Below, one piece after another: positions 34,043-41,509 of a stretch of 64,000 nt of DNA (within the stretch, counting starts at the first letter, position 1; each line of letters begins with the position of its first letter). The stretch is from the NCBI GenBank assembly GCA_963744105.1, contig CAVUSJ010000002.1, forward strand, positions 434,001 to 498,000. Reading direction: 5' to 3'. Made by a program: the position numbers and the translations under genes. The notes under the pieces are model-generated. The model ran no database searches. It was not told the DNA's origin and saw nothing but the letters and a program-made list of their open reading frames with translations. Source of the stretch: DASUPK01 sp963744105. Its GTDB lineage: Bacteria > Actinomycetota > Thermoleophilia > Solirubrobacterales > 70-9.

Positions 34043-35353
34043 ATGGTCGGGGAGGAAGCCAACCTCCGCGGGCCGTGCTCGGGCTGCGGCGCCCAGCTCG
34101 CGACGGACCAGCGCTACTGCGTCGAATGCGGCCTGCGGGTCGGGCCTCCCCTTGCTCTGCCATACGCGTTGCCGGCAGCCGGCACCGCGGCGCCGACTGC
34201 CGGGTCCGGAGGCCTGCTCTCCGCGCTGCCCGTCCCTGCTCAGACGGTGAGCACCTTTGCGGCCATCGCACTCGGCTTCGGGGTCGTGGTCGGCACCGCG
34301 ATCAGCCCGAACCTCGCCGGGATCGTCGCGGCGCCCTCGCCGACCGTGGTCGCGCAGGCGCCGCCGCCCGAGACGCCCTCGACGCCGGCCACCGGCGGCG
34401 GGACGCCCGTCGTGGTGGTCGCGCCCGCGGCCACCGTCGCCTCGACCAGCCCGACCACCGGCAGCGGTGGCGGCGGTGGCGGAGGCGGAGGCGGCGGCAA
34501 GAAGAAGAAGCAGAAGGAGGAGCCGGTGACTTTCGACGGGACGGTCGTCCGGCTCAACCCGGTGGCGCAGAGCTACACGATCGCCTCGAACGGCGGCCTG
34601 ATCGCGATCCACGCTCAGACATTGCCCGGGGTCGGCGACCAGCTTCACGTTCCCGTTCGCAAACTGAAGAACGGCACCTACGCCGAGCAGGGTTCGCGCA
34701 GCCGATCGGGGGGAACCGACACCGCGAGCTTTCTCGGGACCGTCACCTACTGCGCGGATCTGGAGCACCGCAGCACTCCTTGCAGCAGCACGCCACCTGG
34801 CTCCGATCACTTCGTCTATTCCGTCTCATCTCCTGGAGCCTCGGTGATGGTCAGCTCGCCGTCCGGCACTCCGCTGCCGGCCATCGGGGCGCAGGTTCAG
34901 GTGGGTGTGCACATCGGCAACCCCTTCACTCCCATCGATCCCGTCCCGACGACCGACTTCAGGACCTACGGCGCACCCTGCAGCCCCTCCGGCAGCGAGC
35001 AGAACGGCGCGCCGGCTCCTCCGCCCACCACCGGAAGCCTGACCCAGACGTCGCTGAGCGTCAACGGACAGCAGACCTCGGCCCTGATCGAGGGAGTGGT
35101 GCAGCAGACCGGCTGCTCCCCGGACGGACTTGTGCTCTCCAGCGACGACATCCGCGAGGCTGGTCGCGACCTTGTGCCACTGAACGTGCCCGCTGGCATC
35201 GACCAGTCGAAGTTGACCCGCGGCGAGGCCGTCCAGGTCGACGTCGGCGTGGGAAGCGACGGCAAGCTCACCCTGAAGGGCATCACGAGCGACCAGGGCG
35301 CTGCCGGCGCCGACGACGTATCCCAGGGCCAGGGAACCCTGGTCGGCAGCTAA
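34043..35353 (+). CDS. Zinc-ribbon membrane-anchored protein 3
   Basis: A 436-residue protein. An N-terminal ribbon (CSGCGAQLATDQRYCVECG) shares ATDQRYC with protein 1. A helix follows (about 70-95), then a Pro/Thr linker, a run of ten or so Gly, a Lys patch (KKKKQKEE) and a beta-rich exterior domain that starts TFDGTVVRLNPVAQSYTIAS, an OB-like pattern. Its TAA overlaps the stop of the opposing TIM-barrel gene. Function unknown; it closes the run begun by the second pst operon. Confidence 0.78.
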   Translation: MVGEEANLRGPCSGCGAQLATDQRYCVECGLRVGPPLALPYALPAAGTAAPTAGSGGLLSALPVPAQTVSTFAAIALGFGVVVGTAISPNLAGIVAAPSPTVVAQAPPPETPSTPATGGGTPVVVVAPAATVASTSPTTGSGGGGGGGGGGGKKKKQKEEPVTFDGTVVRLNPVAQSYTIASNGGLIAIHAQTLPGVGDQLHVPVRKLKNGTYAEQGSRSRSGGTDTASFLGTVTYCADLEHRSTPCSSTPPGSDHFVYSVSSPGASVMVSSPSGTPLPAIGAQVQVGVHIGNPFTPIDPVPTTDFRTYGAPCSPSGSEQNGAPAPPPTTGSLTQTSLSVNGQQTSALIEGVVQQTGCSPDGLVLSSDDIREAGRDLVPLNVPAGIDQSKLTRGEAVQVDVGVGSDGKLTLKGITSDQGAAGADDVSQGQGTLVGS

Positions 35354-36228
35354 GCGGCCGCCGGAACAGCCGGCGGGGCGACGGCCTCGACGGCGGCCTC
35401 ATAGATGTGCCTTGCCGACGGGCGCGGCGGGTGGACCTCGAGCAGCAGCGGCGCTGCGGCCTTGCGCGCAAGCAGGGGGGCGAGGCGGTCCCAGGGGACC
35501 CTGCCGCGGCCCGGTGGCAGGTGGAGGTCGAGGCGGAGCGGGTCGATCTCGGACGATCCCGGGTCGCCGCGGCGTGCGCCGAAGTTGTCGTGCAGGTGGA
35601 AGAGAATGGCGCGGTCGAGCACCGGCTCGATCAGCTCCAGAGGGTCGGTGTGGCGAAGCTGGGCGACGATGTTCGCGTGACCCACGTCGATGCACAGCCC
35701 GACCGACGGGGAGGAGATCCGCTTCGCCATGGTCCGCAGGATCAGCGGGGTGAAGGAGAGAGCGTCGGGGCCCGGGTAGACGGGGGCGAGGTTCTCCAGC
35801 GCGATGATCACCCCGAGGCGCTCCGCTCGAGTGGCGAGTGCCGACAGCGAGCGGGTCTCGGCCAGCCGGCCGTCCTCGCTCGCCGGCACGTCGGGCAGGT
35901 TCGCTGCGTGATAGACGACGTGTGAGGCCTCGACCTCGGCGGCGTAGGAGATCAGCCCGGCGAGGGCGTTGTCCCCGTCTCGCGTGCCGGCGCGCACCGA
36001 CCCGGGCCCGTGCAGGATCAACCGCAGGTCGGAGGTCGCGAGGGCCTCGGAGAGGGCGGCCGCATGGCGGGTGGCCTCGCGCGGGACCGTCAGCACGGAC
36101 GGCGGGGGAGAGGGGACCTGGACGTAGCGGAAGCCGGCGGCCTCGATCTCCTTGAGAAGGGGTGCTGCGGGCCACCAGTCGTACGGGACGCTCAGGCCGA
36201 GCCGCTCCTTCGGGTCGGTACGGGGCAT
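35350..36228 (-). CDS. TIM-barrel sugar isomerase/AP-endonuclease-2 family protein
   Basis: A 292-residue xylose-isomerase-like TIM barrel. Metal-site strands are LILHGPGS, VVYHAAN, IALENLAP (Glu), GLCIDVGHANI (Asp/His) and FHLHDNFG (His), then LLLEVHPP. Members include sugar isomerases, inosose dehydratases and endonuclease IV; this one cannot be assigned to a substrate. A two-unit PHO-like box lies 35-50 bases upstream, so it may be part of the phosphate response. Its stop overlaps the 34043 gene. Confidence 0.82.
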   Translation of the reverse strand: MPRTDPKERLGLSVPYDWWPAAPLLKEIEAAGFRYVQVPSPPPSVLTVPREATRHAAALSEALATSDLRLILHGPGSVRAGTRDGDNALAGLISYAAEVEASHVVYHAANLPDVPASEDGRLAETRSLSALATRAERLGVIIALENLAPVYPGPDALSFTPLILRTMAKRISSPSVGLCIDVGHANIVAQLRHTDPLELIEPVLDRAILFHLHDNFGARRGDPGSSEIDPLRLDLHLPPGRGRVPWDRLAPLLARKAAAPLLLEVHPPRPSARHIYEAAVEAVAPPAVPAAA

Positions 36229-36262
36229 CGATCCGAAGGTACGTCGGCGTCGCGGAAATCCC

Positions 36263-36278
36263 GTGAAGAGGCTGTGAA
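36263..36278 (-). promoter_or_regulatory. Candidate PHO box (two units)
   Basis: GTGAA at 36263 and 36274 (TTCAC on the minus strand) are 11 bases apart, immediately upstream of and in the same direction as the TIM-barrel gene. It sits in the 72-base gap after the flavin reductase gene. Confidence 0.55.
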
Positions 36279-36300
36279 TGCAGGCCCGCGTGCGGCGGAC

Positions 36301-37038
36301 CTAGAACTCGCGCCCCAGCCGGTACGCCTCCCGCAGGTACTCCTGTCGCTTCTCGTCAGTGACCGTCGCGGCCGCGTAGAAGTACGCGTGGTGCGCCTCC
36401 TTCACGCCGGCCATCTTCAGGCTCCACTCGCAGAGGACCGTATCCATCGCGTCGCGCCAGCCACCGTCGTATTCCTCTTCGGTGAAGAAGGTCGGAGTGA
36501 GGATCAGCCCCTTCTCCTGGGTGAGCAGCGGGACCCGTCCGCTGAGATCTCCCTTCCAGCCCTGCGGGGTCAGCGTGTACGCGAAGCCATAGGTGAATAC
36601 CCGTTCGACCCATCCCTTGATGATCGCCGGCAGTCCCATCCAGAAGACCGGAGCGACGAAGACCAGGCCGTCGGCCTCCGCGACCAGCGCCTGCTGCTCG
36701 ATCACGTCCTTGGGCTTGCGCTTGCCGAGCTCCTCGATCAGCTCAGCTCGTCCCTTGCCCCGGAGCCAGCGCCTCGCCATCCGGCGGCGAACCGGGCCGC
36801 CGGCCATTCCCATAACGACCTCCCGCAGGTCCGCCTCATTCAGCAGTTCATTTGGCAGCGTCGGGTGGATGAACTGGACCGAGTCCTCCAGCCGGAAGAC
36901 CGGGTCGAATCCGCTCGTCTGCAGATCGTTCAGCGTGTAGACGTGACCCGCATCTTCGAGGCCCCTGGTCAGCTCATCGCGCAGCGCACGGGTGAACGAG
37001 TCGGGGTTGTAGTGGGCGTAGACGACGAGGACCTTCAT
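36301..37038 (-). CDS. NAD(P)H-flavin/quinone reductase, flavodoxin-like fold
   Basis: A 245-residue Flavodoxin_2-type oxidoreductase. It has VLVVYAHYNPDSFTRAL for the FMN phosphate loop, FVAPVFWMGLPAIIKGWVERV and GLILTPTFFTEEEYDGG. This is the NAD(P)H:quinone reductase/KefF-like group rather than ArsH. It is the last gene of the arsC operon, starting by ATGA overlap with the 71-residue gene. It occupies the slot taken by arsH in the Sinorhizobium arsR-aqpS-arsC-arsH operon, so it may oxidise or detoxify organoarsenicals; that is inference. Confidence 0.82.
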   Translation of the reverse strand: MKVLVVYAHYNPDSFTRALRDELTRGLEDAGHVYTLNDLQTSGFDPVFRLEDSVQFIHPTLPNELLNEADLREVVMGMAGGPVRRRMARRWLRGKGRAELIEELGKRKPKDVIEQQALVAEADGLVFVAPVFWMGLPAIIKGWVERVFTYGFAYTLTPQGWKGDLSGRVPLLTQEKGLILTPTFFTEEEYDGGWRDAMDTVLCEWSLKMAGVKEAHHAYFYAAATVTDEKRQEYLREAYRLGREF

Positions 37039-37250
37039 CGCCCAGCCTTCGCTTCGCCCTCGAGCAGCTCCAGGATGCGCTCCGTGTTCTCGCGGATCTC
37101 CGTGATGTTGCGGAACATCCACTTGGGCGGGGCGTCATCGGGCATGCGCTCGATCATCTGGGCGAAGTCGAAGTTCTGGCTCGATGCCAAGCGCTTCGCG
37201 GCGATTCCCGCGGCGGCGATCAGCCCGCCGGCGATGATCAGCTTCCTCAT
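37035..37250 (-). CDS. Small membrane-associated protein (71 aa)
   Basis: A short protein with an N-terminal hydrophobic helix (LIIAGGLIAAAGIAAKRLA) and a hydrophilic remainder, ending in a helix RENTERILELLEGEAK. ATGA overlaps join it to the aquaglyceroporin upstream and the flavin reductase downstream, so it is a genuine operon member. Function unknown. Confidence 0.75.
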   Translation of the reverse strand: MRKLIIAGGLIAAAGIAAKRLASSQNFDFAQMIERMPDDAPPKWMFRNITEIRENTERILELLEGEAKAGR

Positions 37251-37999
37251 CCTGATACCTCCTTGGACGGCTCGGGGACACCTCCATCCAACCGCTCATG
37301 CGGAAGCAGCGCCTCCGCGGCCTCCTCGGGGCTGATGTCCGGGTAGAGCACGTGGATCACGCCCACGGCGACCAGCCCGCCGGCGAGCTGGGCGACGATG
37401 AAGGCCGGCACCGACGCCGGCGCGATCCCCGCGAACGTGTCCGAGAACATCCGCCCGACGGTGATCGCCGGGTTGGCGAAGCTGGTCGAGCTGGTGAAGA
37501 AATACGCGGCGCCGATGTAGGCGCCGACGGCGGCGGGGGCGATCGAGCCGCGGCGGGTCCGCGCCAGGGAGAAGATCACCAGCAGGAGGCCGAGCGTGGC
37601 CACCACCTCCGCGAGCAGGTGGGCCTCGGACGCCCGGTGCTTGTCGGAGATGCTGATCGCCGCCAGGGCGAACATCCCGTTCGCGACGACCGCGCCCGCG
37701 ATGCAACCGGCGACCTGGGCTGGGATGTAGGCGAATGCGTCCCGCCAGCGCAGCCCGCCGAAATGCGCGTCCACCAGCGAGACGACCGGGTTGAAGTGGC
37801 CTCCGGAGACCGGTCCGAACATGAGGATGATCGTGAAGAGGCCGGCCGCGGTGGCGGCGGCGTTCTCGAAGAGCTGCAGGCCGACGTCGCCGGGCGAGAG
37901 GTTCGCGGCCGCGATCCCGGAGCCGATCACGACGGCGGCGAGGAAGGCGGAGCCGAAGAACTCGGCGAACAGCCGGCGGGGGAGGGGCGCGTTGACCAT
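37247..37999 (-). CDS. Aquaglyceroporin (MIP family), AqpS-like
   Basis: A 250-residue six-helix channel. The two half-helix motifs are HFNPVVSL (NPV variant) and SFANPAIT (NPA). ATG 37999 is the first Met before the PRRLFAEFFGSAFL helix; the open frame extends further upstream without family similarity. It is in an operon with arsC, as in Sinorhizobium, where AqpS lets arsenite made by ArsC leave the cell down its gradient. The NPV change in the first motif is seen in some arsenite-associated aquaporins, but selectivity here is inferred. Confidence 0.85.
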   Translation of the reverse strand: MVNAPLPRRLFAEFFGSAFLAAVVIGSGIAAANLSPGDVGLQLFENAAATAAGLFTIILMFGPVSGGHFNPVVSLVDAHFGGLRWRDAFAYIPAQVAGCIAGAVVANGMFALAAISISDKHRASEAHLLAEVVATLGLLLVIFSLARTRRGSIAPAAVGAYIGAAYFFTSSTSFANPAITVGRMFSDTFAGIAPASVPAFIVAQLAGGLVAVGVIHVLYPDISPEEAAEALLPHERLDGGVPEPSKEVSG

Positions 38000-38021
38000 T
38001 GGAGTCCCGGTTTGCGTGCCG

Positions 38022-38747
38022 TCAGGCTGCGACCAGGAGCTTGTCGCCGTATTCACCCGGGAGGCCAGCATCGGCGACCTGGCTTGCGGCGTACTCGGCG
38101 TCGTAGTCGAAGCGCTCGATCCGGGCATTGACCCCGCCGCCGGCGGCCTCCAGGATCGCGAAGCCTCCGCGCGGGTCGCCGTCCTTGGGCTTTCCGACTG
38201 AGCCGCAGTTGACGAAGAGCGTGTCGCCGTAGGAATGAATCCACGGCTTGTGCGTGTGACCGAAGACCATCACGTCGCAGTCGGCGCCGGCGGCGATCCG
38301 TTCGAACGTCTTGGCCGGCTTGTCCTCGAAGAGATACTCGTTGACCTTCCGCGGTGACCCGTGCACCAGCAGGATCCGACTCCCGCCGACCTCGAACCGC
38401 AGATCGAACGGCAGCTCCCGCATGAAGTCCTTTGAAGTCCGGTCGGTGTGCTCGAGCGTCCAATTGACCGAGAGTTGGCCGAGGTCGCGATCGTGCTGAT
38501 TGGGGTACGCGCACATACAGTCCTCCTCATCGCGCCCGATCGCGTAGTCGTAGTTCCCGTAGATCGTCGGGATCCCGCGGTCCTGGATCAGCCTGCAGAC
38601 CTCGTTGGGCCATGGCCCGTAGCCGACCAGGTCGCCGCCGCAGTAGATCGTCTCTATTCCCAGCTCGTCGATTCGCGCGAGTGCCGCCTCCAGCGCCGGC
38701 AGGTTGCCGTGGATGTCGGTGATCACGGCGACCATCGTCTCGCTCAC
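38022..38747 (-). CDS. Metallophosphoesterase in the arsenic operon
   Basis: A 241-residue calcineurin-like phosphoesterase. The motif set is complete: ITDIHGN, CGGDLVGYGP, GNYDYAIG, LLVHGSP and FGHTHKP. It resembles YfcE/PrpE-like phosphatases. GTG 38747 overlaps the arsC stop (GTGA). The role in arsenic tolerance is not established; clearing arsenylated or phosphorylated intermediates is a guess. It is distinct from the phosphoesterase at 9995. Confidence 0.87.
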   Translation of the reverse strand: MSETMVAVITDIHGNLPALEAALARIDELGIETIYCGGDLVGYGPWPNEVCRLIQDRGIPTIYGNYDYAIGRDEEDCMCAYPNQHDRDLGQLSVNWTLEHTDRTSKDFMRELPFDLRFEVGGSRILLVHGSPRKVNEYLFEDKPAKTFERIAAGADCDVMVFGHTHKPWIHSYGDTLFVNCGSVGKPKDGDPRGGFAILEAAGGGVNARIERFDYDAEYAASQVADAGLPGEYGDKLLVAA

Positions 38748-39385
38748 CGTACGGCCTCCGTCTCGGTGACCTTCGACAGGAGCTCCTCGACGCGGTTCTT
38801 GATGTCATCCCTGATCTGGCGCACGGTCTCCAGGTCCTTGTCCTCGGGATCCTCCAACTCCCAGTCCTCGTAGCGCTTGCCCGGGTAGATCGGACAGGCG
38901 TCTCCGCAGCCCATAGTGATGACGGCATCGGCCGCGCGCACAACGTCATCGGTGAGCGGCTTCGGGAACTCCTTTGAGATGTCGACGCCAACCTCGGCCA
39001 TGGCCTTGACGGCATTGGGGTTGAGCTGATCCGCGGGCTCAGAGCCGGCCGAGCGAACGTGGACCCGCCCCTCGGCCAGCTTGTCGAGAAGGCCGGCGGC
39101 CATCTGACTGCGCCCTGAGTTGTGGACACAAACGAAGAGAACTTCGGGCACGGCTTTGGTCATCTTGCCCTCCGCCTGGGCCAGGGCACGCAGGCGCTCT
39201 CGCGCAAACCGCTCGACCATGAGGGGCAGGAACTCCGCGACCCGCGAGTCCGCAAACTCGTCGGTGCTCTCTTCGACGTAGGCGTCGATCGTCTCCCTCG
39301 AGAACACGCCGGTGAACTCCTCAGCGAGCAGCTCGACAGAGCGGCGGATGTGGTCTCGCGTTGCGGAGCCAAGTTGAGCTCTCAT
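38744..39385 (-). CDS. arsC: Arsenate reductase (LMW-PTPase type) with N-terminal helical domain
   Basis: A 213-residue protein. The C-terminal 140 residues are a low-molecular-weight tyrosine-phosphatase-fold arsenate reductase with the P-loop CVHNSGRSQMA (CX5R) and later MGCGDACPIYPGKRYEDWE. The N-terminal ~70 residues form a helical domain (RRSVELLAEEFTGVFS, ERFARERLRAL) seen in actinobacterial ArsC homologues. It reduces arsenate to arsenite for export or methylation. GGAGGGAGG precedes ATG 39385. It is the first gene of the minus-strand arsenic operon, divergent from arsR. Confidence 0.93.
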   Translation of the reverse strand: MRAQLGSATRDHIRRSVELLAEEFTGVFSRETIDAYVEESTDEFADSRVAEFLPLMVERFARERLRALAQAEGKMTKAVPEVLFVCVHNSGRSQMAAGLLDKLAEGRVHVRSAGSEPADQLNPNAVKAMAEVGVDISKEFPKPLTDDVVRAADAVITMGCGDACPIYPGKRYEDWELEDPEDKDLETVRQIRDDIKNRVEELLSKVTETEAVR

Positions 39386-39419
39386 TCTCTTTCCTCCCTC
39401 CTGCGGGTGTGGTTGCTCA

Positions 39420-39448
39420 ATCGTAAATGTTGACAACTGTCTATTCAA
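39420..39448 (-). promoter_or_regulatory. Predicted arsC promoter
   Basis: On the minus strand, TTGAAT (39448-39443) and TACGAT (39425-39420) are separated by exactly 17 bases. It overlaps the arsR promoter, so one ArsR-bound site could repress both directions. Confidence 0.55.
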
Positions 39449-39458
39449 TAGATATATG
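39430..39458 (+). promoter_or_regulatory. Predicted arsR promoter, leaderless transcript
   Basis: TTGACA (39430-39435), a 17-base spacer and TATATG (39453-39458) form a near-consensus housekeeping promoter. The expected transcription start is at or within two bases of the arsR ATG at 39466, so the mRNA would be leaderless. The AT-rich TATTCAATAG segment inside the spacer is a candidate ArsR operator. Confidence 0.75.
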
Positions 39459-39465
39459 TATATAG

Positions 39466-39822
39466 ATGTCCGTCGATCTGGAGATGGTGCCGAAGCAGAA
39501 GCGCCCGGCAGGCGAAGTCTGTTGTGAGCCCGTCGTCTACCCCGACATTCAGCGGACTCAGGCGGAGCGCATGGCAAAGGTCTCGAAGGCACTGGGCGAC
39601 CCAATCCGGATGCAGCTGGTTGACGTGCTGCGAAAGCACGCCGGCAAGGTCTGTGTCTGCGAGCTCGTCCCTCTCTTCGATCTCTCGCAGCCCACGGTTT
39701 CACACCATCTGAAGGTCCTGCGCGAGGCCGGCATCGTCGGCTCCGAGCGCCAGGGACTGTGGGCCTACTACTACGTGAACCCCGACTCAATCGAGGAGCT
39801 GAGCGCATGGCTGAGCAACTGA
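39466..39822 (+). CDS. arsR: ArsR-family arsenic repressor
   Basis: A 118-residue winged-helix metalloregulator. ERMAKVSKALGDPIRMQLVDVL leads into KVCVCELVPLFDLSQPTVSHHLKVL, with the classic As(III)-binding CxC pair in helix 3; a further CC pair lies near the N-terminus (GEVCCEP). It should release DNA on arsenite binding. The promoter implies a leaderless mRNA. Its 3' end overlaps arsM by 16 bases. Confidence 0.94.
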   Translation: MSVDLEMVPKQKRPAGEVCCEPVVYPDIQRTQAERMAKVSKALGDPIRMQLVDVLRKHAGKVCVCELVPLFDLSQPTVSHHLKVLREAGIVGSERQGLWAYYYVNPDSIEELSAWLSN

Positions 39823-40616
39823 CCGGCAAGGACGAGATCCGCGAGGCCGTTCGCGAACGCTATGCGGCCGCGGCGAGCTCGGTCGGAGAGGGGCGCGTCG
39901 CCTGTTGCACTCCGTCGACGGAGGCCGGGGCAGGCGAATCCTCCTGCGGGTGCGACACCGATGTTTTCGACGCCTGCGGCGGCGACGAGTTCGGCGCCGG
40001 TCTGTATCAGGAGGCCGATCGCGAGCAGCTTCCCCAGGAGGCCAAGCTCGCCTCGCTCGGGTGCGGCAACCCGACTGCGGTCGCCGAGCTGCACGAGGGG
40101 GAGACGGTGCTCGACCTCGGCTCGGGTGGAGGTATCGACGTCCTCCTCTCAGCCCGTCGCGTCGGCCCCATGGGGAAGGCCTACGGCGTCGACATGACGG
40201 ACGAGATGCTCGAGCTGGCGAGGCGCAATCAGCGTGAGAGCGGGGTGGAGAACGTCGAGTTCCTGAAGGGAACGATCGAGGAGGTCCCGCTCCCGGACGA
40301 TTCCGTCGACGTCATGATCTCGAACTGCGTGATCAATCTCTCCGGGGACAAGCCGGCCGTATTTCGCGAGGCGGCTCGGGTGCTGAGACCGGGTGGCCGC
40401 TTCGCGGTGAGCGACATCGTCGCCGACGACGGCATGGACGAGGCGACGCGACGGGACATGGCCCAGTGGACCGGATGCATCGCCGGTGCCCTGACAGCGG
40501 GTGAGTTCCGCCGCGAGCTCGAGGGCGCGGGGTTCACCGACGTCGAGATTCGCGAGACCCACCGCGTCCACGACCAGGCCGGCTCGGCGCTCATCCGGGC
40601 GAGAATGCGGTCGTGA
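39807..40616 (+). CDS. arsM: Arsenite S-adenosylmethionine methyltransferase ArsM
   Basis: A 269-residue class I methyltransferase. The SAM-binding motif is VLDLGSGGGIDVL. Cysteines expected in ArsM are present: CGC near residue 45, LGCGNP before the SAM motif, SNCVINL, and WTGCIAG. It methylates arsenite to less toxic or volatile species. ATG 39807 starts inside arsR; the stop overlaps the next GTG (GTGA), so arsR-arsM-oxidase form one unit. Confidence 0.93.
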   Translation: MAEQLTGKDEIREAVRERYAAAASSVGEGRVACCTPSTEAGAGESSCGCDTDVFDACGGDEFGAGLYQEADREQLPQEAKLASLGCGNPTAVAELHEGETVLDLGSGGGIDVLLSARRVGPMGKAYGVDMTDEMLELARRNQRESGVENVEFLKGTIEEVPLPDDSVDVMISNCVINLSGDKPAVFREAARVLRPGGRFAVSDIVADDGMDEATRRDMAQWTGCIAGALTAGEFRRELEGAGFTDVEIRETHRVHDQAGSALIRARMRS

Positions 40617-41446
40617 GCACTCCCGAAGCCCTGGCCCTGAAGGACCCCGAGCAGCTCTACCTCGACTGGGAGCACGCCCACTGGGCCGCGCAGGACATCG
40701 ACCTGAGCCGCGACCCGTCGGACTGGGCCGGGCTCGAGGAGGAGGAGCGGAACCTCCTCTACTTCGCGCTCAGCTCGCTGATGGTCGCCGAGGAGCGGAT
40801 CTCGACGCAGTTCTGCGGCCTCGTGCTGGCGCAGGACGATGAGGAGGAGGGGAGCTATCTCTCGACCCAGCTCGTCGACGAGGTCCGTCACATGCAGTTC
40901 TACGCGCGCTTCCAGGACGAGGTGATCACCGATCCGGGGACGATCGCCGCCCACGTGGCGAGGTCGCGCGAGGTCCTCGGCGCGCCCTTCAAGCAGATCT
41001 TCGATGAAGCCCTGGTTCAGGCCCACGATCGCCTGCTGGCCGACCCGGCCGACCATGAGGCGAAGGTCGACTTCGTGACGATCTACCACATGATCCTCGA
41101 GGGAACCCTGGGGCTCGTCACCTCGCACTTCCTCCTCGATCTGCTCCGCGAGCGCGAGCTCCTGCCCGGCTTCGTCGACGGCTACTCGCGGATCGCGGCC
41201 GACGAGCAGCGCCACATCGCCTACGGGACCTGGTTCCTGCGAGAGGCCGTGACGGCAGATCCCGCGATGGCTGACGTGGTCCGCGCCCGGATCAAGCAGC
41301 TGCTGCCGGCCGTCGCCGAGACCGTCTCACCGCCGAGCGAGGGCGCGTTCGACGCTCTCGGCGTCGACGACGGGGCCCTGGCGGAGTTCGGGCTCGGGGC
41401 GCTCAACCGCCGCCTGGCGCTCATCGGCGCCCCGCTGGACGGTTAG
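40613..41446 (+). CDS. R2-like ferritin-fold oxidase (R2lox type)
   Basis: A 277-residue member of the ribonucleotide-reductase small-subunit superfamily. The dinuclear metal ligands can be read as E60, E90/H93 (DEVRH), E153 (LEGTLG) and E188/H191 (DEQRHIAYG). Tyr148 sits five residues before E153, the place of the cross-linking Tyr in R2-like ligand-binding oxidases, and no R1 gene adjoins. This favours R2lox over a true NrdB. It overlaps arsM by GTGA. Its link to arsenic is positional only. Confidence 0.78.
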   Translation: MSTPEALALKDPEQLYLDWEHAHWAAQDIDLSRDPSDWAGLEEEERNLLYFALSSLMVAEERISTQFCGLVLAQDDEEEGSYLSTQLVDEVRHMQFYARFQDEVITDPGTIAAHVARSREVLGAPFKQIFDEALVQAHDRLLADPADHEAKVDFVTIYHMILEGTLGLVTSHFLLDLLRERELLPGFVDGYSRIAADEQRHIAYGTWFLREAVTADPAMADVVRARIKQLLPAVAETVSPPSEGAFDALGVDDGALAEFGLGALNRRLALIGAPLDG

Positions 41447-41509
41447 CCCCGCAAGCTGCGGATTCGTGGGGGGCCATGATCCGGCTGCCCTGAGAGAATC
41501 AGTGTCGAC

